This document shows positions 54,344-64,000 of a stretch of DNA of 64,000 nt, in pieces. Source of the DNA: Calocera cornea HHB12733 (taxonomy: Eukaryota; Basidiomycota; Dacrymycetes; Dacrymycetales; Dacrymycetaceae); assembly GCA_001632435.1 (NCBI GenBank), contig KV423943.1, positions 166,238-230,237 of the forward strand. Direction: 5' to 3'. The notes below the pieces were generated by a model, which worked only from the letters and a program-made list of their open reading frames with translations, made no database searches and was not told the origin of the DNA. Numbering within the stretch: the stretch's first letter is position 1; every line of letters begins with the position of its first letter. A program made the position numbers and the translations under genes.

Positions 54344-57157
54344 CTACGCGGCCACCCTCGTCCTCGCACCCGCGTTCTGCGCACCACCCACCCTGTTGTT
54401 CCCAAGCCCCTGAGAGAAACGCTCTCCCCTGAACCCAGTACCAGTGCGAGCAGCGCCCGTCCGCTGAGTGCGTGTTCGGTCGAATCTCCGCTCACCACCC
54501 GCCCCAGTGGCCCCACCCTCTTTCCGCTCGCCCGTCTTGCCACCCTCGCCGGGTCCACGCGCCTCAGGGCCACCGCCAAGCTTGGCATCAAGGGCCTTTT
54601 CATTGGACTCCACGAGGTTGGAGACACGGTCTGCCAGTGCCTGGGCGAGCTGCTGTACACGCGTAAGCTCCGTCCGGGTGAACACGACAACACCAGTTTC
54701 TTGATCCAGTGACGCAGCCAGCTCTTCGTTCCAGATCATCTTGCTCACGATGGAGGTGACGGATCGGACAGAGAGCGAGAACGTCTTCGAAAGCAGCTCG
54801 AGGGAGACGGTGGTATAGTAAGGTGCGAAGGTGAAGAGGTATGTGCGCACACCCTCCTCCTGAATGCGCTGCGCCAGCATCTCCTTCACCTGCTTCTCGT
54901 TGCCGATCAGGCTCCACACCTTCATGCCCTCGATGAGGTCGCGGCACTTCTCCCACTCGCCGTCCTGCAGCGCGCGCGACGCCTGCATGATGTGGTCGCG
55001 CGTGTGCTCGGGCGGGCCCATGAACACCTGACGCTCGGCGTAGTCCAGCAAACGGCGGAACGGCTTGGACGCGGCTTTCCGGCGCTGCTCTTCGGTGTCG
55101 AGGCTGGCGAGAGTGGGCACTTCCACAAGCATGCAGGAGACGAGGAAAGCGGCCTCGAGCAGCTCCAGGTTGATGTGCATGTGGAACGGCATTTGACGTG
55201 CACGATCCGACTTCTCCTGCTCTGGGGTGAGGATAACGCCGTACCGCTGTTGGTGAAGACCCTGAGCGAGCAACTCCTTCACCCGCTGGGTGGAGAAGAT
55301 TTCTTGGAGAATAGAGTGCGCCTCGCGCACGAGTCCTTGCCGGAAAGCAGCAAGGCCAAGCTGGACCACTGCACGGTTGTACAAGATCTGCGTGCCAGCG
55401 TCCGCCGCGTGGATGCTGTCCTGCAGATGGGACATGAGCATCATATCCCTCGCCGTCTCGAAGTTGTTGGCGAGGGCGTGGTGGTAGATATGAGAGAGCA
55501 TTGCGCGCGTGCGGAGGAAGGGCTGGCCGGATTTGTATAGCTGCTTGCAGAGCGCATCGATCAGCACTGCGCTGGAGCCGGTGACAGAGAGGGAGCTGGG
55601 GGACTGGGAGAACTCGGGGATGGCCGTGACTACCCCTTGCTCAAGTGCCTGGATGAGGACGTCGGGCTGCAACGAGGTCAGCTATCGATACGACAGCTAT
55701 AGACAGTAAGCATACCTTGGAATAGATGTGGTCCAATCGCCGGTAAGCAACACGAGCGGCGCTCTCACCCTCGTCCTTCTGCTCGAAGTACATCTGCGCC
55801 CTGCAGATCGTCTCGTATAGGCCCCGCTCGTCCTTGAGCCTCTCCACATACTCCTGTCCGTGCGGGTCAATGTTCTGCAGACTGCGAGTGAACTCGTCGT
55901 CCAGCCGGTCCACAAAGCTGATGACGCTTCCGCGGATGCGAACGACCGGGACCTCCTTCGTCGGCGCACGCTCGTCCAGGTCGCTGTACTCGAGCGTGAC
56001 GTCCTCGACGACGGCGTACTGCGGGTCGGCCATGAGAACCTTGACGAGCTGGTCGATCTCGCCCTTTGCGCTCGCCCACGCGTCGAGCGGCATGAACGTG
56101 GCCATGGGGTTGTAGTCAAAGCGGCTGCTGATAAGCGCGAGTAGCACGCGGATCTCCTGGTATGTCGTCCCCGCGGCTTCGGCGAGCTTCTCCAGGATCC
56201 TGCTCTGCTCCGCCCGGTCCGTGTTCTTCTTCCCGCGCGCCTCGGAGACCGCCGCGAGGGTCTTGAGCACCTGGTCGGCAGTGAACGAGAGGGCTTTGCC
56301 GCCCTTACCAACAGTTGTGAACTCATCGCCGTCGCCGCCCTCCTCCTCGTCCTCGAGCTCCACGCGCACCTTCTTGGCCTTGACTGCGGGGGTAGGGACG
56401 ACCTCGGGCGCCTGCTGCGCCTGGTATGCACGCTCGAACGCCTCCGGGTCCTCCTGGTACAGCTTTACCTGGTCCTCGCTCTCCTTAAGCGTCTTGCGCA
56501 GCTTGCTCCGCATTGCGTTCAGAGCGCGCGCATTGTTCGCCTGCATCTTCTTCGACGCCGTCTTCTCTTTTGCAAGCGCGGCATTGAGCGAGCTCTCGAG
56601 GTCGACGAGAGTCTTGATGTAGAGTGGTGGGGTGGCCTCGTTGACGAGCACTTGCCGTTGCACGAGCCGAATGAGCTTGTCATAGTCTAGAATACGGTTA
56701 ACAAGCATCCTCCAGCTCCTCGCATACACGTACCATCCGAGATCTTGACCCAGTCGTTGATCTTGAGCGCATTGTCCATGCTCTTCGCGCATGCCTCGAT
56801 CTCCTCCACACGCTTATCCTTGGCGCTCTTAACGACCTTTTTCTCCTCCTCCTCGCTCTCCGAGTCGCTGTCGGCGCCCTTCAAGAACCTGCTTCCGGGC
56901 ACCTTCTTCTGCTCTTCCTTCTCCTCGTCATCATCGTCATCGTCCGATAGCTCCTCTTCCTCCTCCTCACTGGACTCATCGTCCGAGCCCTCCCCAGCCG
57001 TGCGCAAGAAGCGCGACATGGGCACCTTCCCCGCTCCTCCTGCGCTGGGTGCGGGCGCCTTGGGCTTCTCCTCTTCCTCCTCTTCGCTCAAGAGCTCTTC
57101 CTCCTCGGACTCCTCCGACTCGCTGTCGCTGTCTGCTGCTCTGAAGAATCGAGACAT
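54344..57157 (-). CDS. NIP1: Translation initiation factor eIF3 subunit c (NIP1)
   Basis: Core eIF3 subunit that binds the 40S ribosome and contacts eIF1 and eIF5. Start ATG 57157 (MSRFFRAADSDSESEESEEE). The first ~110 residues hold three SRF-phi-(R/K) motifs each followed by an acidic stretch (SRFFRAADS, SRFLRTAGE, SRFLKGADS). Then come KRVEEIEACAKSMDNALKIN, an intron near 56690-56730, DKLIRLVQRQVLVNEATPPL and YIKTLVDLESSLNAAL. The family's central domain is ISFVDRLDDEFTRSLQNIDP, YVERLKDERGLYETICRAQM; a further intron lies near 55680-55715. The PCI domain follows: EKCRDLIEGMKVWSLI, EEGVRTYLFTFAPYYTTVSL, SVRSVTSIVSKMIWNEELAA. The tail is Arg/Gly-rich (TGERKEGGATGAGGERRFDR), ending ARTRVAA at 54344. 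Confidence 0.96.
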
Positions 57158-57474
57158 CTTGTGTGGTGGCTGCTGGTAGGTGGTATACGCGTGAAGCAGA
57201 GCCTTTTGTAGTACTGTGGGTCGGCGAGGAGGGTCGATGAGAGGGACTGACCGCGACTCTAGTCACCAGTGTGCGGGCGGCCTATCGATGAAGAGCCACG
57301 AGCCAATACTGAAATTTCAATCTGCCTCCGTGTGCTTGCCCTAAGCAGCGAGCACCGCCACCCACGGCGTCTCACTGCTTCCGGCCGTTCCAATCCGGGA
57401 CGGGAACAGCACCAAAGCGTGCATACACAGCGAGCAGAGCACTCGTCCCCACCGTCCCCCTCCCCGCCCACACC
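57158..57474. promoter_or_regulatory. Short divergent promoter between eIF3c and ATP5
   Basis: 317 bp separate ATG 57157 (-) from ATG 57475 (+), so the two housekeeping genes probably share this region. No obvious TATA box is seen. Confidence 0.5.
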
Positions 57475-58236
57475 ATGTTCCTCACCTCCGCCGCCCGCCC
57501 CGCGGCGCACTCCATCTCCCTCCACCTCCAGCGCCGCTCAGTATCGGCGATCGCCATCAAGTACGCAAACGCGGCGTACAACGCGGCGCTCAAGGCCTCG
57601 CCCGCGACGCTCAGCAAGGTGCAGACAGACCTGACGGGGATCGTCGCTGCGTTGCCACAGTCCCAGCAGCTCGTCGAGCTCGTGCACAACCCGACCCTCT
57701 CCGCACAGGACAGGAAGAAGGGGCTCGAGGCGGTCTTTGCGCAGCGCAAGGACACTGACAAGATCACGCGGAACCTGCTCGAGGTGCTGAGCGACAACGG
57801 GCGGCTGGGTGAGCTCGAGGAGGTCACGCACGAGTACACCGAGCTCGTCAGCAAGTACAAGGGCGAGCTTGAGGTCATCGTCACGACCGACAAGCCCGCC
57901 GGGCAAGACATCCTCAAGCGCATCGAGGCAGCCATGAAGGCCAGCGAGCTGGGCAAGAAGGCAAAGAGCCTCAAGATGATCAACAAGGTACGTCTCCCCT
58001 CTTCCCCCCCCCCATTATTCCCTCTCCTTCCTTTATGTCTCTGTTCCCGTACTCACCGTCTGTCAGATCAACCCCGGCATCCTCGGCGGCCTCATCGTCG
58101 AGTTCGGCGACCGGACAATCGACCTCTCCGTCTCCAACCGCGTCAACAAGCTCAACGCCCTCATCTCAGGTCTGCCCCTCCCTCTCCCCTCCCTTATGTC
58201 TACAGCAGCTGATATGGGGCTGTAGAATCTGTGTAG
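57475..58236 (+). CDS. ATP5: Mitochondrial ATP synthase OSCP subunit (subunit 5)
   Basis: Joins the F1 head to the peripheral stalk of ATP synthase. Exons 57475-57987, 58067-58169 and 58226-58236 total 627 nt, 208 residues. The N-terminal ~25 residues (MFLTSAARPAAHSISLHLQR and so on) are Ser/Arg-rich without acids, a mitochondrial targeting sequence. Family segments: IKYANAAYNAALKAS, LVELVHNPTLSAQDRKKGLE, ITRNLLEVLSDNGRLGELEE, YKGELEVIVTTDKPAGQDIL, and the C-terminal INPGILGGLIVEFGDRTIDL followed by SVSNRVNKLNALISESV. The last exon is only 11 nt including the stop, coding the final ESV that the family expects, so this splice is well supported. Confidence 0.95.
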
Positions 58237-59642
58237 GCGCGGCGGGATAGAAGGCTGGAAGTCCGGAGTGGACGAGGGAGCTAATGTATATCCCAAAACT
58301 GCAAAATCCAACTTATTGCAAACTCTGCTAGGGGCGGCCGGGAAACAGCGACACGTGCTTTCTGATTGTTGCGGTGTCATCTGGCGCTGAGGTCTCCGCT
58401 TTCCAGGCACATTCTAGATCGTAACAGAAGGTCAAGTTGGTACAGTCCGAGCCTCCTGATCTCGACCACGAGATGAGCACGGCACGCGAACCACATCAGA
58501 AACAAACTGTGGGCTGTACGACACCGTATGAACCTGCTAAGCAACATCATATATCAGACCCGCCTACCGTGCCTGAGAGCCAGTCCAGTGCGTAGACTCA
58601 GGTACTGTACTTGCTGGGCCCCAGCATCACTACTTGCGTCCGCCCAAACTTGGTGAAAGCGGACCCAAGCGTACTTGGGTACGGGAGCATAAGCCGGGCG
58701 GAAGCAAACACACATGCGGAAGTACACACTGTCACGGAAGCTAATGTTACAGCGGAAACAAATTAGGACCGAGGTCATGGAGGAACGGAATCAAACAAAA
58801 AACGGATTCAAATGGAGACATGGAAGACGGAGACAAATGTACTTACCGGAGACAAATGGGAGGAGCGGAAGCAAATAAAGTAAACGGATGAACATACACT
58901 CCCAAACGGAAGAAGGATCTTTGCTTCCGGCCGTTCATAGTTTATCTCTGACGTGAGGCTAGCAGGGACAAAATCCTATGGTAGTATGTCCGCGAAGCCT
59001 CCAGAACTGCATAACGGGGCCTCTTCACCCACACAACCGCCCTCTCCCGCTGGGAACTTCTGATCATCGCGATGTCAGGCACTCCACTAGAGTCTCTCGC
59101 AGTGCAGTGTAGCGCAAACTGCAAATTTCACAGCCAATAGCTCGTATTCGACGCCCCCTCGTTCGCCAAATACAACTCCCGGAAGGCACCAGCTACCAGC
59201 TATCTAGCTTTCTCGCGCATCGCACAAAGGCGATGCGAATGCAAGAGTGATCAGAGAGTAGTTTGTCATATACACCCACCAGCCGCAGCCGTGGGTTCAA
59301 GAGGGAAAAAAAGGGGAAACGGGGAAATGAACGCTCTTTCTCGTACGTTGTTCGGGACGTGCGGCAAGATGGGGGAATTATGAAACGAGGGGGCGTATGC
59401 GTTACGCCGCCCGCGCGCAGGCGGGCGGGTGTAGTCGTCGAAACAAACAGGGGATCAAAAGACAGACAAGACGTGACGAGAGGGTGACGGATCAGAACAC
59501 GGACAAGGGACGGGGACGGGGCAGGGGATGGGATGGGAGACGGATATATAGACGGTATAGGGAGAATAAAGCGACCTGAGAGTGACCCGTACGAAAAGGA
59601 GAGACCAAGCGATGAAGTTGCTGTTGCGGGCGGACAAGACGG
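58237..59642. other. Convergent intergenic region with a minisatellite
   Basis: 1.4 kb between the stops of ATP5 (+) and the G-alpha gene (-). It contains the 58655-58935 repeat array described separately. Minus-strand 59455-59640 reads open only as an extension of the G-alpha exon past its intron donor. Confidence 0.55.
58655..58935. repeat. Second minisatellite array, opposite orientation (CGGAAGCAAA core)
   Basis: About a dozen degenerate units of 17-25 bp, each starting CGGA(A/G)(G/A)CAAA or CGGAATCAAA. These are the reverse complement of the TTTG(C/T)(T/C)TCCG core of the 51.8-52.2 kb array. The array ends with one unit in the other orientation (TTTGCTTCCGG at about 58921-58931). Confidence 0.8.
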
Positions 59643-60949
59643 TTACAGGAGACCACACTCGCGCAGATGGAGCTGCAGGAGAATGTCTTGTATCGCGGAG
59701 AGGACGACTGGGGGCTATGTGAGTAACAAGAAGCAGAGGGGGAAGGGGGAGGGACGTACACTTGATCTGCTGGGTATCGGTGGCGCACGTGTAGTGCGCA
59801 TAGATCTGCTTCGTCGCGGCCTGTTGATTCAGACTGAGGAAGCGGTTGAGCAGGTACTCGCAGGCGAGGTCGTAGTCCGCGCCGCCGGTGAAATCCGGGA
59901 AGTAGTCGGAGAGCGGAGAGACGGGGAGCTTGTCGGCAAACAGATCGATCTTGTTGAGGAAGAGGATGATGCTGGTCTTTACGAACCAGCGCGAGTTGCA
60001 GATCGAGTCGAAGAGGGTGAGGGCCTCCTGCATGCGGTTGACGCTCTCGTCCTCGTACAGCATCTGGTCGTACTCGGAGAGCGAGACGAGGAAGACGAGC
60101 GCGGTCACGTTCTCGAAACAGTGGATCCACTTCTTGCGCTCGGACCGCTGCCCACCGACGTCGAACAAGCGGTAGGTGAGCTCGCCTACGCGGAAGGTCG
60201 TCTCGGTGATACCCGTCGTCTTGACACGCGAGCGGAGGATATCCTGGTCCGTGGGGAGGTAGTTGGGGGAAGCCATGCGGTCGAGGCAGTTGAAGTAGCT
60301 GCGCGACAATCAGCACACGTGGTTACCCGGTCTGGGGGAGGCAACGCACTAGACAGCAGAGTCGTTCAGCTGGAACTCGCGGCTCCTCCTCACAGCCTCC
60401 TTGACGCCCTCGTCCGCCCACAGGCCGCGGATCGCATCCGCCACATCACGGGGCATCATGTCTGTCTCGAGCTGGCTGGGCAGGGAGAGGACGACGTCGC
60501 GGCGGCCGTCGTTTGCCGGGTTCAGGGGTATGTCGAGCACCTGCATCGCCTCGAGGATGGTGCGCATAGACTGGATGGTGTTGCTGTAGATGATCTCGCG
60601 GTACGACTCGCGCTCCGAGTCCGAGTACCCGCCGTTGTGGATGAGCTTCATCTGCTTGAGGATGGTCGACTGCAGTCTCTTGTCAAAACACTATCTCCCA
60701 TACACTGTGTGACCACTGAGCGCACCTTGCCGGATTCACCGGCCCCGAGCAGCAGCATCTTGATCTCATTCTTAGCGTTCATGCGGTCCTTCTTGAGCTG
60801 GTTCTCAATCTCGTCGTTCCCTGCACACCAGACAACCGCATCAGTACCGCTCTACCATCGAACCGCGCCAGAGAGCCGGGCAGGGGAGGGGGGGTGTACG
60901 CACGGGCCTTCGCCTCCGAGTCGATCGGGGAGCTGGATGCACATCCCAT
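59643..60949 (-). CDS. Heterotrimeric G-protein alpha subunit
   Basis: GTPase that relays signals from seven-TM receptors, in fungi pheromone or nutrient cues. Start ATG 60949: [22 protein letters not shown], with the N-myristoylation Gly2 and palmitoylation Cys3. It has the P-loop GAGESGKST at residues 41-49, switch I TGITETTF, switch [18 protein letters not shown], base-recognition NKID and TCATDT, and the alpha-5 end [18 protein letters not shown] then GLL. The last exon (59643-59707) starts from a T|TC split codon. The C-terminal CGLL has Cys at -4, the site that pertussis toxin modifies in animal Gi. Length is about 353 residues. Introns occur near 59750, 60305, 60680 and 60830-60905. 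The MGCxxS start places it with the fungal Gi-like group; the exact orthologue is not clear from sequence alone. Confidence 0.96.
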
Positions 60950-63117
60950 CTTTGCTTTCTTTCCTAGGTGGTGTTTGGTGGTTGACTAACAGGGCAGTTG
61001 ATGCGGTGGGTATAGACGGAGGGCGTGTGGCTTGCACTGAACGCCTGGGGGGCACGGCAAGAGGCAGGAGGCAGGAAGCGAGGGCGTCTGGCAGTGACGG
61101 GGGAGGGTGATGAGCGCGCACTGAGGTTGACGAGGGAGGGAGGAGGAGGAGGAGGGCGTGAAGGTGTGTGAAGAAAGGACAAAGAGGAGGGAGGGAAGAG
61201 GGCCGAATGGGACAGACGGGGCCCGGGGCGGGGCGCGGGAGCTGTCGGTCGGGCGACGTGGGAGCGGGCGGTGGGAGGGGATGGCTGAGTGAGGAGCGGG
61301 GCGTGAAACGGTGCGACGAATATTCCACTTAGTGCTCCTCTCGGAGGCAGATCCGTAGGGATGGAAGCAGGGAAGCACACAGCTAGCGACCGCCCGCCAC
61401 ATGAGGCCAACGCGACCATCAGCCGCGGGGTGCGTTACGAGAAGAGAATGACTACACAACCACATTATCAATCCCGCTTTTCTATTCACCGAGCAACGTA
61501 GTGAATATTGTCGCCCTGCTTGACCCCAGCTTCTCGCAATGATATCAGCGCACACGAACAACGCACGGGCGCATCGAGAGCAGCACGCCACACCCCCGCG
61601 CTCTGGTGCGGAAGCATTCTCCAGCCTCGCCCGTGGAGCCCCTTCCCTCGCCCGCCCTCCGCGCCATGCCGTGTCTGCCGGTCGCCAGGGAGCAGCCACG
61701 CGCCTCGTCCCATCTCGCAATCTCGCTTGTTTCGCTCCCGCCCGGGTCAACGGATCCACGGCGGCGGCGGACAATAATGATGACAGAAGACGGCAACGAT
61801 TGTCTATTGTTCTATTGTGCCTCCCCCCCCTCCGGCCCTGAGCAACGGGGCTTTTTCTGCGTTCTAGCTTTTTCCTATGTATTCTCGCCCTGGATGTCCC
61901 TGCGGAGGGCGCAGACCGGCCCGCCGTCCCTGACCTGTATAGGCACCAGCCCACCAGATTTACGGCATCAGCCGCCGTGGTACGCTCATGCTCGTGAGGC
62001 TGGCTCGGATCGCGGACGCGGATGAGGACGGATCACCTGTCGATACATCACTTATTGTCGCGGGCCCGGAGGTGTCCTACAGAAGGCTGCACGCTCTGAA
62101 GCCTGATAGCGCAGAGATTGAACAGGATAAGCTGGGAAACGGCAACCCTTAGCGCATCTTCTCGAGGTCGATTGGGGGGTTGCGATGTTGATTATGTAGC
62201 TCGAGCTGCCGGAAGCGAGTAGCGGCCGGACCTGGATGGAGGGCGGCGACCCGCCCGAGTGATTGTCCGGCGCGTCTACGTCTGTTGGCTGTTGTGCTCG
62301 AACTGCGCCTTCCCCATCCTCTATGTTGCCACCTGTCCGGCGATCCACGCTTTGTTCGACCGAGCTCGCCGTTCCAGGGCCCAGGCGGCGGGGCGGGGAC
62401 CTATCTATGTCTCGCGACTGCGACACGCGGGCTCAGTGGTCACTCCTTACCTCCGGTTGCTCGCGCGGGTGCCCATTGTCTCCCCGGCCCCTTACCGTCC
62501 TCCCATCGCACGCTGTTCAATGTTGATGTCATCAGGAAGTGAGTCTACTACTTACACGCTGAGGAGAGACTGAGAAGATTCCATAGATAATGAGTTTAGT
62601 CCAGGGGTGAAAAATAATGCTGCAATCCGACATATCCATATAGTTTCCGCACCTCGGAAGTGTTCTTTGCGTTGTGCGGCTATATCGTTTGGCGGTTCTC
62701 CTTCGGCACGATCCAGAACACCCCAAGTGGATGCGACTCCCGATGCCGCCAGAGCAACGTCCCGAACCTGCCGGCGCGCAAGGCAGGGCTATAGCCATGA
62801 CGATGCAAGAGTCCCGCTCGGGCGACCAATGCCAGGCGCTGCACCAAGGACACCCGACTGCCCCTGAATGGTATAACAAGAGACAGTCACATACAGCGCT
62901 CCGGCCGTACCGAGGACAATCCCAACCATACCGGTTACTTCGAACACCTGAGGGGCGCAACACTCTTCGAGATCCATCCCACACCATTGCGCGACGCGCC
63001 GCAGGATGGCACTGAGGAGTGTGTACTGTATATATAGGGGCGATGTCCTCTGGTTACCTGAGCGTTATCTCCTTCACCCTTCTACCTGGCCTACCGTTAA
63101 CAACTCCACGAGTCGAC
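60950..63117. other. Intergenic region with no supported gene
   Basis: 2.2 kb upstream of the G-alpha gene. Bases 61130-61200 are GA-rich on the plus strand (pyrimidine-rich on the coding strand), as is common near fungal starts. Around 62789-62977 a minus-strand frame of 62 codons carries a hydrophobic stretch (FEVTGMVGIVLGTAGALYVT) with a TATATATA near 63031 upstream; this is only suggestive. Other frames have no motif. Confidence 0.45.
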
Positions 63118-64000
63118 ATGAGTACCTGAAATCCGGCGACAGAGCGTGCCCTCGGCCTTGAGCAAATTGTCGAAGCAATCGTCAAGAGCCTCGCAGGCGA
63201 GCCCAAGTCTCGAGGGGTAATGCGACGGGTACCCGAAAGGTCTGCTAATTTCCCACAGCTCGCCAACCTTGGGGAAGTGGGAAGTATGTGGTGGAAGCCG
63301 GCACTGCATCGAGGGACTTTACCATGATGTGAAAAGTTTCCACGTCTACATGCTCCTTGGGATACTGGGCGGGCAGTGTAACAAGGTCCGTTCACCCTTC
63401 CTGGATGAGGTTGCAGCTCGCTGACCTGCGCATCAGCTGCCGCATCCGATGCCATCGGAAAGGCAATGGAAGCGCTTTCTCGAATATGCGCGTTGCATTC
63501 GTATGATGACGGTCTCTGTCATAGACTATGATTTCCGCCACGAACCATCCCAAGGGATCCTTCCCGCCACCTTGAATGCTCTTATTGTTGTGCAAAATGC
63601 ACTCAGTCCACCTGAAGCGCAGGCAATCTTCCCCGATATGGGACAGCTGCGCCTTTCAGCTTGCGGGACAGAAAGTCTTGACTCGGCGGTGGTACTCCTT
63701 GGACCGAGCCTCAAATGGTTTCGTACTATACGCATCGACGGGCCTTTCCCGGGCGTTCCAAACTTTCTCACCGAAATGAGCCGACGGTCACCACATGTGC
63801 GGCACATCAGCGTTGAGCGTGAGATGTCGAAGGAAGACCAGGGCAAGATGGCTCTGGTTCTTCCCGATCTCCCCGACCTCGAAGAGATCCACATGTTCTG
63901 TCCGACAGCCTCTCTTCCTCTCTTGATAGCCTTGTCACAAGTGGAGTATCTGCAAAGGCTCAGCTTGTTTCTGGCTCCACCAGCATCCTTTCCGTTATCT
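63118..64000 (+). pseudogene. F-box/LRR gene, paralogue of the 52.6-54.1 kb locus, damaged first exon, cut by the window end
   Basis: Exon 1 reads RALGLEQIVEAIVKSLAGE, FPQLANLGEVGSMWWKPAL, then after a frame change LYHDVKSFHVYMLLGILGGQ. An intron at 63386-63436 leads to exon 2 (63437 on): LPHPMPSERQWKRFLEYARC, FPDMGQLRLSACGTESLDSA, MSRRSPHVRHI, LPDLEEIHMFCPTASLPLLI; it stays open to base 64000. Damage: ATG 63118 is followed by TGA at codon 4, the codon before ERAL is ACA, and a net +1 shift lies between KPAL and LYHDV. Exon 2 itself is clean, so an alternative 5' exon structure could rescue it. It aligns block by block with the minus-strand pseudogene. Confidence 0.55.

Noticed and set aside
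59533..61110. 525-codon plus-strand frame
   Set aside because: Antisense shadow of the G-alpha gene, whose motifs are unambiguous on the minus strand.

Overview
This window is nuclear DNA from a basidiomycete fungus, most likely an agaricomycete. The evidence is GC-rich coding sequence, genes split by many 45-65 bp introns, and two fungal F-box/leucine-rich-repeat loci. There is also a single-pass membrane protein of a type common in mushroom-forming fungi. Nothing in it is bacterial: no operons, no ribosome binding sites, no CRISPR array. I found no tRNA or rRNA gene by eye.

Layout, left to right. 1-1100: 3' part of a gene for a basic/acidic coiled-coil protein. 1974-3383 (-): NAD-dependent formate dehydrogenase. 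6161-7117: UPF0643 protein with a 9-nt exon. 7542-10530: membrane-anchored gamma-glutamyltransferase with two GC-AG introns. 10782-13487 (-): CCCH zinc-finger/coiled-coil protein. 14123-16861 (-): single-pass membrane protein. 18696-21752 (-): Wee1 kinase. 22771-23997: LYAR-type nucleolar zinc-finger protein. 24170-25693 (-): ATG3. 26255-27429 (-) and 27888-28552 (+): two unknown proteins. 30444-31304 (-): bZIP factor. 34181-35055: small C2H2 zinc-finger gene in four exons. 35474-38224 (-): CCR4 deadenylase. 40410-40710: HSP12-like stress protein. 41111-41746 (-): ERI-1-like DEDDh exonuclease. 42209-42957: RNase P subunit RPR2. 43047-45678: unknown helical protein. 46261-51104: VPS8 of CORVET. 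52632-54082 (-): decayed F-box/LRR pseudogene. 54344-57157 (-): eIF3c. 57475-58236: ATP synthase OSCP (ATP5). 59643-60949 (-): heterotrimeric G-protein alpha subunit. 63118 to the end: a second F-box/LRR copy, apparently damaged in its first exon.

Most genes are unrelated housekeeping functions: translation, respiration, autophagy, endosomal tethering, mRNA decay, cell-cycle control and signalling. They are arranged singly or as divergent pairs. The ERI-1-like/RPR2 pair and the eIF3c/ATP5 pair share short intergenic promoters. I see no biosynthetic cluster and no obvious self/non-self or defence system.

The least ordinary part is the right-hand third. A degenerate 19-bp minisatellite lies at about 51.77-52.20 kb. 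The same repeat appears in the opposite orientation at about 58.66-58.93 kb, and the two arrays bracket an F-box pseudogene. That pseudogene has a frame-shifting 16-bp tandem duplication and further lesions. Its paralogue sits on the opposite strand at the right edge and lacks an ATG at the same aligned codon.

Exon boundaries were set by eye, from GT(GC)-AG sites that keep frame and from family alignment remembered in general terms. No search was run.
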